This document shows, in pieces, positions 36,200-44,389 of a DNA stretch of 64,000 bases. Position numbers and translations under genes: made by a program. Source of the stretch: HGM04593 sp045661225 (GTDB lineage Bacteria; Bacteroidota; Bacteroidia; Bacteroidales; Bacteroidaceae). The DNA is taken from positions 62,001-126,000 of the forward strand of contig JAZRFF010000010.1 in NCBI GenBank assembly GCA_045661225.1, in the 5' to 3' direction. The notes beneath the pieces were generated by a model. That model saw nothing but the letters and a program-made list of their open reading frames with translations, was not told the DNA's origin and ran no database searches. Within the stretch, counting starts at the first letter, position 1, and each line of letters starts with the position of its first letter.

Positions 36200-37300
36200 A
36201 TGTACAAAAAAGACAATCGCATTGTTGCCACGCTCGACGCCGGTGGCACAAACTTCGTATTCGGCGCAATGAGAGCAGGAGAGTTCATCATCGACCCCAT
36301 CTCTGTGCCGGCACAATCACACGACCTTGACCTGTGTTTGCAAAATATGGTCAACGGATTCCGTCAGGTATTCGACCGGCTCGATGAGAAGCCCGTTGCA
36401 ATAAGTTTCGCATTCCCCGGCCCCGCCGACTACCCCAACGGCATCATCGGCGGCTACCTGCCCAATTTCCCGTCGTTCCGCGAAGGTGTTGCATTGGGAG
36501 CATTCCTCGAGAAGCAGTTTGGAGTACCGGTGTTCATAAACAACGATGGCGACCTTTTTGCATACGGTGAAGCATTATGCGGTGTACTTCCGCAAATTAA
36601 CAACCGTCTTAAGGAACTTGGTTCCACAAAGCAATATAAAAACCTGATAGGATACACCCTTGGCACAGGATTCGGTATAGGCGTGGTTATTGACAACCGT
36701 CTCAACCGTGGCGATAACTCTTGCGTCGAGACATTCTGTCTGCGCCACAAGGAGATGCCCGGAATCATTGTCGAGGACGGAGTAGCCATTCGTGCGGTTC
36801 GTCGCGTCTATGGCGAAAAGAGCGGTAACCCCGAGCACGAACTAACTCCAAAAGATATATGCGAAATTGCCGACGGCACACGCAGCGGCGACAAGGAGGC
36901 CGCAAAGGAGGCTTTTGCGACATTGGGACGCATTGCCGGTGCTGCAATATCCACCGCTGTTACAATAATAGACGGTCTTGTAGTAATTGGCGGTGGTGTC
37001 TCGGCTGCAAGCCGTTGGATTATGCCCGCCCTGCTCGATGAGATGCGCTCCAAACTGCACACCCTTACCGGCGACGAGGTAAACCTTGTACAAATGAAAG
37101 TGTATGACCTTGAAAACCCCGATGAATTCGAGCTTTTTGCTAAGGGTGAGGTTAAGAAAGTCAAAGTATATGGCGAGGAGAGATACGTCGACTACGACAG
37201 CCAAAAACGCATAGGCATTGCTATATCAAAACTTGGAGCGAGCAAGGCAGTGTCAGTTGGAGCATACGCATTCGCGCTCAGCGAGCTCGACAAAAGATAA
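36200..37300 (+). CDS. ROK-family sugar kinase
   Basis: 366 residues. The phosphate-binding motif DAGGTN starts at D13, the sugar-contact and catalytic region is VFINNDGDLFAYGEAL (probable base D116), and LVVIGGGVSAAS is the C-terminal adenosine motif. The usual ROK zinc motif (His plus three Cys) is absent; the corresponding region reads CLRHKEMPGIIVEDG. It probably phosphorylates a hexose released by the neighbouring enzymes, mannose being the obvious candidate, with glucose or GlcNAc as alternatives. It is cytosolic and lies between the GH5 gene and two GH92 genes on the same strand, 6 nt before the first GH92. Confidence 0.88.
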   Translation: MYKKDNRIVATLDAGGTNFVFGAMRAGEFIIDPISVPAQSHDLDLCLQNMVNGFRQVFDRLDEKPVAISFAFPGPADYPNGIIGGYLPNFPSFREGVALGAFLEKQFGVPVFINNDGDLFAYGEALCGVLPQINNRLKELGSTKQYKNLIGYTLGTGFGIGVVIDNRLNRGDNSCVETFCLRHKEMPGIIVEDGVAIRAVRRVYGEKSGNPEHELTPKDICEIADGTRSGDKEAAKEAFATLGRIAGAAISTAVTIIDGLVVIGGGVSAASRWIMPALLDEMRSKLHTLTGDEVNLVQMKVYDLENPDEFELFAKGEVKKVKVYGEERYVDYDSQKRIGIAISKLGASKAVSVGAYAFALSELDKR

Positions 37301-37306
37301 CAGACT

Positions 37307-39553
37307 ATGAGAAAGACCGCAACACTACTGGCAGCATTGCTTTTGGCAACGCTTACATATTCGCAAAAACCGACAGACTTTGTAAACCCATTCATTGGAA
37401 CAACAAATTTCGGCACCACCAACCCCGGCGCAGTAACCCCCAATGGTATGATGTCTGTTGTACCATTCAACGTAATGGGGTCGGACCTCAATGTCTTTGA
37501 CAAGGACAACCGCTGGTGGTCGGCACCGTATGAATATAACAACAAATTCTTCACCGGATATGCGCACGTTGCACTGAGCGGCGTTGGTTGCCCCGAAGCT
37601 TCGTCGTTGCTCATTATGCCTACAAGCGGAGAGCTTGACGTCAACTACTACAACTACGGCAGCGAGTATAGTGCCGAGATTGCATCGCCCGGATACTACA
37701 GCAACCAACTTGCAAAATACGGAATAAAGACCGAGGTTACTGCCACCACGCGCAGTGCTTGCGAACGCTACACATTCCCGGCCGGCAAAGGCAACATTAT
37801 CCTGAATCTTGGACAAGGCCTCTCGAACGAATGTGGCGCAATGGTGCGTCGTGTAAGCGACACCGAGATTGAAGGATTCAAGCTGCTGGGAACATTTTGT
37901 TACACAACGCAGGCTGTATTTCCGATATACTTTGTTATGCGCGTGTCAAAAAGCCCCGACAGCGAGGGTCCTTGGAAATTCCAACCGTTGCTCACCGGCG
38001 TAGAGGCCGAATGGACACCCGACGACGGCACATACAAGCTATACGAAAAATACTATAAGGAAATTGCCGGCGACAATATCGGTTACCGTTTCTGCTACGA
38101 CAATCTTACCGAAGGCGAGCAGATTACGGTACAAATGGGCGTATCGTTTGTTTCGATAGAAAATGCGAGAGAAAATCTCAATTCCGAACAGGGAGGAAAG
38201 AGTTTCGACGACATTCACGCACAAGCTGTCAATCGGTGGAACGACGACCTTGGGCGCATACGTGTTGAAGGAGGCACAAAGGAGCAACAGACTGTTTTTT
38301 ACACAGCACTGTACCACGCCCTCATACACCCGAGTATTGTAAGCGACGTCAACGGCGAATACCCCAAGATGGAGAGTGCCGGCACAGGAAAAAGCGACCA
38401 CACCCGATACACGATATTCTCGCTGTGGGACACCTACCGCAACCTGCACCAGTTGCTGACACTCGTATACCCCGAGCGTCAGACAGATATGCTACGCACA
38501 ATGGTGGGAATGTACGAAGAATGGGGCTGGCTGCCACGCTGGGAACTATTCGGGCGTGAGACATTCACAATGGAGGGCGACCCCGCAGCAATAGTCATTG
38601 CCGACAGTTGGATAAAAGGCTTGCGTAACTTTGACATTAAGAAGGCGTACGAGGGTATGTTAAAGTCAGCAACCACCGAAGGTGCAAAGAACCCCATACG
38701 TCCCGACATTGACCCTTATATAAAGGAGGGTTATATTCCACTGTGGTACTTCTCGAGCGACCTGTCGGGCGACAACTCCGTATCGCACGCGCTTGAGTAC
38801 TGTTCGGCCGACTATGCAATAGCACAGCTTGCCGACTCACTCGGCGACAAGTGTCGTGCAAAGGAGTTCAAGAAGCGTTCGCAGAGCTACCGCCGATACT
38901 TCTGTAAAGAGCACGGCACACTACGTCCCCTGACCAAAGAGGGCAAGTTCTTAGGAGACTTCGACCCATCGACAGGCAAGAATTTCGAGAACGTCCCGGG
39001 CTTCCACGAAGCATCGGCTTGGTGTTACACCTTTGCCGTTCCACACGATATTGCCGGTCTTACAAAACTGATGGGTGGCAAAAGAAACTTCATCAAAAGC
39101 CTGCAAGGAGTTTTCGACAACGGGCACTACGACCCCGCCAATGAGCCCGACATTGTGTACGCATACCTTTTCAGCCGCTTTAAAGGCGAAGAGTGGCGCA
39201 CACAAAAAGAGGTTAAAAGAATTCTTGACAGCCACTATCGCAACACCCCGGACGGAATCCCCGGCAACGACGATACAGGCACAATGTCGGCGTGGGCAGT
39301 ATTCTCAATGATGGGACTCTACCCCGATTGTCCCGGCGAGCCAACCTACACGCTCACCACCCCGGTGTTCGACAAGGTAACCATATCCACTCCTGAAAGT
39401 GACATTACAATAGAGTGCGACCGCCCGAGCAGCGATTGTCACTATATTGACAACATAAGCCTCAACGGCAAGAAGAGCGGCTACCGCATTACACATAACC
39501 AACTGCTCGACAACGCAAAAATAGAACTTAAACTAAAAAAAGATATAAAATGA
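37307..39553 (+). CDS. GH92 alpha-mannosidase (exported)
   Basis: 748 residues. Cleavable signal peptide (LLAALLLATLTYSQ), no lipobox. GH92 features in order: VNPFIGTTNFGTTNPGA, beta-sandwich domain to about 280, then the alpha/alpha barrel with FSLWDTYRNLHQL, LPRWELFGRETFTMEGDPA (acid-bearing Glu region), GYIPLWY and the base-bearing loop GIPGNDDTGTMSAWAVFSM. GH92 enzymes are calcium-dependent exo-alpha-mannosidases acting on N-glycans or yeast mannan. The RET in place of the common NET near the acid residue may alter specificity. Periplasmic location is expected. It overlaps the next GH92 by 4 nt. Confidence 0.96.
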   Translation: MRKTATLLAALLLATLTYSQKPTDFVNPFIGTTNFGTTNPGAVTPNGMMSVVPFNVMGSDLNVFDKDNRWWSAPYEYNNKFFTGYAHVALSGVGCPEASSLLIMPTSGELDVNYYNYGSEYSAEIASPGYYSNQLAKYGIKTEVTATTRSACERYTFPAGKGNIILNLGQGLSNECGAMVRRVSDTEIEGFKLLGTFCYTTQAVFPIYFVMRVSKSPDSEGPWKFQPLLTGVEAEWTPDDGTYKLYEKYYKEIAGDNIGYRFCYDNLTEGEQITVQMGVSFVSIENARENLNSEQGGKSFDDIHAQAVNRWNDDLGRIRVEGGTKEQQTVFYTALYHALIHPSIVSDVNGEYPKMESAGTGKSDHTRYTIFSLWDTYRNLHQLLTLVYPERQTDMLRTMVGMYEEWGWLPRWELFGRETFTMEGDPAAIVIADSWIKGLRNFDIKKAYEGMLKSATTEGAKNPIRPDIDPYIKEGYIPLWYFSSDLSGDNSVSHALEYCSADYAIAQLADSLGDKCRAKEFKKRSQSYRRYFCKEHGTLRPLTKEGKFLGDFDPSTGKNFENVPGFHEASAWCYTFAVPHDIAGLTKLMGGKRNFIKSLQGVFDNGHYDPANEPDIVYAYLFSRFKGEEWRTQKEVKRILDSHYRNTPDGIPGNDDTGTMSAWAVFSMMGLYPDCPGEPTYTLTTPVFDKVTISTPESDITIECDRPSSDCHYIDNISLNGKKSGYRITHNQLLDNAKIELKLKKDIK

Positions 39554-41748
39554 GAGCTATAAGCAAAATAGCAGCCCTGTCGCTGCTCGTGGTTGCATCG
39601 TGCGCGCCCAATCAGAAAGCCACAGAGAGCAGCGCCGTGCAACAAAAGCTAACAGAGTGTGTAAACCCGCTTATCGGCAGTGGCGGGCACGGACACGTCT
39701 TTGTGGGTGCAAGCGTTCCTTTTGGAATGGTACAACTGGGCCCCACCAGCATCAACGAACAGTGGGATTGGTGTTCGGGTTACCATCAGGACGAAGCGTC
39801 GGTAATCGGATTCTCTCACACACATCTTAGCGGCACAGGCATAGGCGACCTTTTTGACGTCACGGTTATGCCCGTCACAGGCGAAGTCAAATATGCTCGA
39901 GGAACTATAGACAACCCCGAGAGTGGATTATGGTCTATTGCCGATCGCAGCGCCGAAATTGCAGAGCCCGGATACTACTCGGTACCGCTCACGCGCTACG
40001 GCATAAAGGCCGAACTGACAGCAACGGCACGCGTGGGCCTGCACCGCTACACATTCCCGCAAAACAGTGAGGCCGCACTTATATTCGACCTCGAGAACGG
40101 CGGTTGTTGGGACGAACCGGTAGAAACATTTATGCAAGCCGAAGGCAACAACCGCATAGTGGGCTACCGCTACTCAAAAGGCTGGGCAAAGAACCAGCGT
40201 ATTTACTTTGCCGCCGAGTTTGCAAAGCCATTCGACAAATTCGAGCTCAAGGGCACTAATAATATGTACGGACGCGCATCGTTCAGTACCGACAAGGACG
40301 AGCCTATAATGCTTAAGGTGGCAATATCGCCAGTAAGCATCGACGGTGCAAAGCTTGCGCTCGAACAGGAACTGCCCGGGTGGAATTTTGAAGAGGTACG
40401 CAACGCCGCCGTCGACAAATGGGAGACTGAGCTCGCTTGCATTAAAGCGACTTTCGAGGACGAAGAGTGTAAAAAAATCTTCTACACAGCAATGTACCAC
40501 GCGATGATAGCCCCAATGCTATTCAGCGACGTGAACGGCGACTACCGTGGAGCCGACGACAACGTTTACCACAGCGACAAGCCCCGTTACACCTGTTTCT
40601 CGCTATGGGACACCTACCGTGCCAAACAACCGCTTATGACAATAATACAACCCGAAAAAGCTGGAGAGTTTGTTGCAACAATGGTCGATATATGTGACAA
40701 ACAAGGCGACCTCCCCGTTTGGCATCTGTGGGGCAACGAGACCGATTGTATGGTGGGCGACCCGGGCATTCCGGTTGTTGCCGACGCTATCGTGAAAGGC
40801 ATAGAAGGTTTCGACCGCGAAGCGGCATTTGAAGCAATAAAAAAGACCGCTGCAAGCAATGAACGAGGAAAAGAATTCCGCCACAAACACGGCTATATAC
40901 CCTGCAACCTCTTTAATGAAGCTGTCGCATACGATATGGAGTATGCCATTGCCGACGCCGCTGCAGCCAACGCCGCCAAGGCTCTTGGCAAACAAGCCGA
41001 CTGCAAAGAGTTTACAAGAAGAAGCCACTCTTACCGTAAATTTTTCGATAAAGAGACCGGATTCATACGCGGAGTGGACGATAAAGGCTCGTTCCGTACC
41101 CCATTCAACCCATACTATTCGATTCACAGGGCCGATGACTATTGCGAGGGCAACGCCTGGCAATACACTTGGTTGGTTCCTCACGACATTGAGAATTATG
41201 CAGAACTCTTCGGAGGCAAAGAAGCCTGTATAACACGACTCGATTCACTATTCCTTGCACCATCGACAATTGATGGCGACCCTTCGCCCGACATTTCCGG
41301 ATTGATTGGTCAATTTGCGCACGGTAACGAGCCCAGCCATCATATTTTGTACCTATATACAATGTTAGGCGAACCGCACAAGACCGCCGAGCTTGTACGC
41401 GAGGTTATGAAAACACAGTACCGCAATAATTTCGACGGTCTGTCGGGCAACGAAGATATGGGACAGATGTCGTCGTGGTACATAATGTCCGCACTCGGTT
41501 TCTACCAGGTTGAACCGGCCGGCGCACGCTACTGGTTCGGGTCACCCGCCGTCGAGCGTGCCGAGTTGAGGGTTTCAGGAGGCACATTTACTATCGAGAC
41601 CGTGAACAACAGCGACAAGAATATTTACATAAAGAGCATAAAGCTCAACGGGAAGACACATAATTTACCATACATTGAACACGCCGATATAGTTCGTGGC
41701 GGAACACTTACAATTGAGATGAGCGACACGCCAGCAAAGTGGTGGTAA
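39550..41748 (+). CDS. GH92 alpha-mannosidase lipoprotein
   Basis: 732 residues. Signal peptide ending VVASCAPN (lipidated Cys at about 17). It has the standard GH92 order: VNPLIGSGGHGHVFVGASVPFGMVQLGP, CSGYHQDEASVIGFSHTHLSGTG, CFSLWDTYRA, VWHLWGNETDCMVGDPG and LSGNEDMGQMSSWYIMSALGFY. The NET and GNED forms are the usual ones for this family. It should remove terminal alpha-linked mannose from the same substrate as its neighbour, probably with different linkage preference. Membrane anchoring separates it spatially from the soluble first GH92. Start codon overlaps the preceding stop, so translation is coupled. Confidence 0.96.
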   Translation: MRAISKIAALSLLVVASCAPNQKATESSAVQQKLTECVNPLIGSGGHGHVFVGASVPFGMVQLGPTSINEQWDWCSGYHQDEASVIGFSHTHLSGTGIGDLFDVTVMPVTGEVKYARGTIDNPESGLWSIADRSAEIAEPGYYSVPLTRYGIKAELTATARVGLHRYTFPQNSEAALIFDLENGGCWDEPVETFMQAEGNNRIVGYRYSKGWAKNQRIYFAAEFAKPFDKFELKGTNNMYGRASFSTDKDEPIMLKVAISPVSIDGAKLALEQELPGWNFEEVRNAAVDKWETELACIKATFEDEECKKIFYTAMYHAMIAPMLFSDVNGDYRGADDNVYHSDKPRYTCFSLWDTYRAKQPLMTIIQPEKAGEFVATMVDICDKQGDLPVWHLWGNETDCMVGDPGIPVVADAIVKGIEGFDREAAFEAIKKTAASNERGKEFRHKHGYIPCNLFNEAVAYDMEYAIADAAAANAAKALGKQADCKEFTRRSHSYRKFFDKETGFIRGVDDKGSFRTPFNPYYSIHRADDYCEGNAWQYTWLVPHDIENYAELFGGKEACITRLDSLFLAPSTIDGDPSPDISGLIGQFAHGNEPSHHILYLYTMLGEPHKTAELVREVMKTQYRNNFDGLSGNEDMGQMSSWYIMSALGFYQVEPAGARYWFGSPAVERAELRVSGGTFTIETVNNSDKNIYIKSIKLNGKTHNLPYIEHADIVRGGTLTIEMSDTPAKWW

Positions 41749-41797
41749 TATTATACAACAGGAAAAGACCTATAAATAAAGGAAACCCTCCAACCAA

Positions 41798-41860
41798 AAG
41801 CCTCGTCAGAGTGTTTATACCTTACCAAAGGATTTACACTATGACGAGGCTTACTTTTTT
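41798..41860 (+). terminator. Terminator-like hairpin that includes the start codon of the efflux operon (possible attenuator)
   Basis: AAGCCTCGTCA (41798-41808) is perfectly complementary to TGACGAGGCTT (41842-41852). Inside, AGTGT pairs with ACACT and CCTT with AAGG around an ACCA loop, and a TTACTTTTTT run follows at once. The 3' arm contains the T and G of the ATG at 41841-41843. It can act as terminator of the GH92 operon and at the same time hide the start codon of the outer-membrane efflux protein. Confidence 0.7.
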
Positions 41861-43259
41861 AACCCTTCTCATTGTCGCCTTTGCCACACAGACGACGGCA
41901 CAAGAAACAATGAGAAAGGGCGGATACTCCGACGGTGACGAGTATCTTGACGGGGCGCTGCCCCCACAGTGGAACAACGGTGAATATTTCAGTCAAACTC
42001 TACCACCCGACGACAAATGGTGGCAGAACTTCGACGACCCCTTGCTCGACTCACTCATAAACATCGCTGCCAAGAACAACTACTCGGCACTAAGCGCAAT
42101 GACAAATATCATCAAGGCAAAAGCCGCCTGGCGCATTGCACAAGGCAAAATGTTGCCGACGCTTGATATGAGCATTGGGTGGCAGCGCACAAAAACAAGT
42201 GGTAACGCTCCTCAAACAATGTACCGCGAGGCGTGGGAGGGACAGTTCAGCACTCTGCTGTCAATGCAGTGGCAAGCCGATGTGTTCGGAGCTATATATA
42301 TGCGCTCCAAGGCACAAAAAAAACTTTTTATGGCAACAGCCGAAGAGTACAATGCAGTAATGGTCACCCTTGCCGCCAATGTGGCAACAACCTATTTCTC
42401 GCTGCGTCAGGCGCTTGCCGAAATGGAGGTCATTCGCTGGAACGTAGAGTCGCAACGCGAGATTATGGAGATTGCCACGTCGCGATACAACAGCGGCCTT
42501 GCATCGAAACTCGATGTTGCACAAGCGCGTAGCGTATATTACAGCACCAAGGCCAAGATTCCCGCGATGCAAGCAACGATAGAAGGTTATCGCAACACTA
42601 TGGCGGTGCTGCTGGGTTTATACCCACAGGAACTTGACGGTTGGCTAGAGGAAGGATACGCCCTGCCAGAATACATAAAACCCATTGAGGTTGGTGTTCC
42701 GGCAATGCTGCTGCGCCGCCGTCCCGACGTACGCGCCGCCGAGAAACAGGTTGAGGCCAATGCTGCCCTTCTTGGTGCCGCCAAGCGCGACTGGTTTCCA
42801 CAGTTGCTACTCACGGGGTCCATAGGATTTACATCGGGAGAGTTGAACAAATTGTTTCGTTCCCGCAGCCTTACCTGGGAGATTGCACCATCACTGACGT
42901 GGAATATATTCAGCGGCGGCGAGAGAATAAACGCCACGCGCGAGGCACAAGCCACACTCGACCAGAGCATAATAAACTTCAACAGCACCATACTCACTGC
43001 AATGCAAGAGGTCGAAAATGCAATGTCACAATACAAATATTCCATTGAACAGATTGTAACACTGCGCGAAGCTATGAACCAGAACGAAGAAACGCTCTCG
43101 ATATCGCTTGAGCTCTACAAGCAAGGACTAACCCAGTTCCAGAATGTGCTTGATGCACAACGTTCGCTGCTCACCTATCAGAATTATCTTGTTCAGGCCC
43201 ACGGCAGTTCGCTAATATACCTTGTACAACTTTATGAAGCCCTTGGCGGCGGCTGGTAA
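41841..43259 (+). CDS. TolC/OprM-type outer-membrane efflux channel
   Basis: 472 residues from the ATG at 41841, which gives a clean signal peptide (MTRLTFLTLLIVAFATQTTAQ). An open frame from 41739 would add a 34-residue non-secretory leader and is rejected as start. Family motifs: WWQNFDDPLLDSLI, long coiled-coil helices, VPAMLLRRRPDVRAAEKQVEANAALLGAAKRDWFPQ (typical of NodT/OprM), and the repeat of these in the second half. There is no lipid-anchor Cys, unlike many OprM proteins. It forms the trimeric exit duct for the RND pump encoded next. Its start codon lies inside a terminator-like hairpin. Confidence 0.95.
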   Translation: MTRLTFLTLLIVAFATQTTAQETMRKGGYSDGDEYLDGALPPQWNNGEYFSQTLPPDDKWWQNFDDPLLDSLINIAAKNNYSALSAMTNIIKAKAAWRIAQGKMLPTLDMSIGWQRTKTSGNAPQTMYREAWEGQFSTLLSMQWQADVFGAIYMRSKAQKKLFMATAEEYNAVMVTLAANVATTYFSLRQALAEMEVIRWNVESQREIMEIATSRYNSGLASKLDVAQARSVYYSTKAKIPAMQATIEGYRNTMAVLLGLYPQELDGWLEEGYALPEYIKPIEVGVPAMLLRRRPDVRAAEKQVEANAALLGAAKRDWFPQLLLTGSIGFTSGELNKLFRSRSLTWEIAPSLTWNIFSGGERINATREAQATLDQSIINFNSTILTAMQEVENAMSQYKYSIEQIVTLREAMNQNEETLSISLELYKQGLTQFQNVLDAQRSLLTYQNYLVQAHGSSLIYLVQLYEALGGGW

Positions 43260-43277
43260 AATAAAAAATAACAGAAA

Positions 43278-44378
43278 ATGAGAAAGATTATATTCGCAGT
43301 GGCGATGCTCGCACTGACAGCGTGCCACAAAAAAGAAGAGAGCGCCACCGGTGCTATGCGGTTACCGGTAGAGGTTGCAAACCCCGTTGTAAAGGATATT
43401 ATTCTGAGCAGAGAGTACCCCGGATACCTCGCAGCCGAAGCGACCATACCAATTATGGGGCGTGTGAACGGCACAATAACCAAGCGCAGTTTCACCGAGG
43501 GTAGCAAAGTAAAGAAAGGCGACATTCTATTCGTAATAGAGCCTACACTTTACGAGAATGCTGTGGAACAGGCTGCTGCGACACTCAAGACCGCGCAGGC
43601 ACAGTTAGAATATGCAAAAAGCAATTATGAGCGTATGAAGATTGCCATAAACAGCAACGGCGTGAGCGAGATTGACCTTCTGCAAGCCAAGAGCAGTGTC
43701 GAGAGTGGCGAAGCTGCTGTTGCCAACGCCAAGGCTGCGCTCAGCAGCGCAAAGACCAAGCTTGGATACTGTTACATAAAGGCTCCCGAGAGCGGTTATA
43801 TGAGCCTCGAGAACTACCCTGTTGGCGCGTACATATCGGGCGAGATGAGCCCTGCCGAACTATGCCGTTTATACAAAGACGAAATAATGTACGCTTACTT
43901 TGACATTACCGACAACCAATGGCTGAAAAAGATTCAGAAAGGAACCGAGGGCATCGACCAAAGTCACGTAACATTCAGCATAGGCAATGGCAACGTATTC
44001 AAGTGGGGTGCAGAAATTGATTTTCTTGCTCCTGCCGTAAATCTCAGCACCGGAACATTAAAGATTCGTGCAAGGTTCGACAACAGCAACGGGACACTCA
44101 AGCCCGGCAGTTACATAAACGTCACGATGCCCTACGATGAGGTCAAAAACGGGATTCTTGTCCACGACGCCTCCATAGGCACCGACCAGTTAGGAAAGTA
44201 TCTGTATATTGTAAACGATTCAAGCGAAGTGGAATACCGCCGAATAAACATCGGAGAGCTGATAGACGACACAATGCGTCTTGTAACCGAAGGGCTCACA
44301 GCCAATGAGCGCTATGTAACAAAGGCCCTGCTTAAAGTACGCAACGGAATGCAGGTAACCCCTATTATGAATGAATAA
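43278..44378 (+). CDS. RND efflux periplasmic adaptor (AcrA/MexA family)
   Basis: 366 residues. Lipoprotein signal with the lipidated Cys at 16 (LALTACHKK). Domains in order: beta-barrel start, lipoyl domain (YLAAEATIPIMGRVNGTI, VKKGDILFVIEPTLYENAV), alpha-helical hairpin at about 100-160 rich in Ala, Glu and Lys, second lipoyl half (YIKAPESGYMSLENYPVGAYI), beta-barrel and membrane-proximal domain (ILVHDASIGTDQLGKYLYIV). It bridges the RND transporter to the outer-membrane channel. It lies 18 nt after the channel gene and 11 nt before the transporter. Confidence 0.96.
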   Translation: MRKIIFAVAMLALTACHKKEESATGAMRLPVEVANPVVKDIILSREYPGYLAAEATIPIMGRVNGTITKRSFTEGSKVKKGDILFVIEPTLYENAVEQAAATLKTAQAQLEYAKSNYERMKIAINSNGVSEIDLLQAKSSVESGEAAVANAKAALSSAKTKLGYCYIKAPESGYMSLENYPVGAYISGEMSPAELCRLYKDEIMYAYFDITDNQWLKKIQKGTEGIDQSHVTFSIGNGNVFKWGAEIDFLAPAVNLSTGTLKIRARFDNSNGTLKPGSYINVTMPYDEVKNGILVHDASIGTDQLGKYLYIVNDSSEVEYRRINIGELIDDTMRLVTEGLTANERYVTKALLKVRNGMQVTPIMNE

Positions 44379-44389
44379 AAAGAGCAACT

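Noticed and set aside
41739..41840. Upstream extension of the efflux channel gene from ATG 41739
   Set aside because: It would place 34 hydrophilic residues before a good signal peptide and overlap the GH92 end; the ATG at 41841 gives a proper secretory start.
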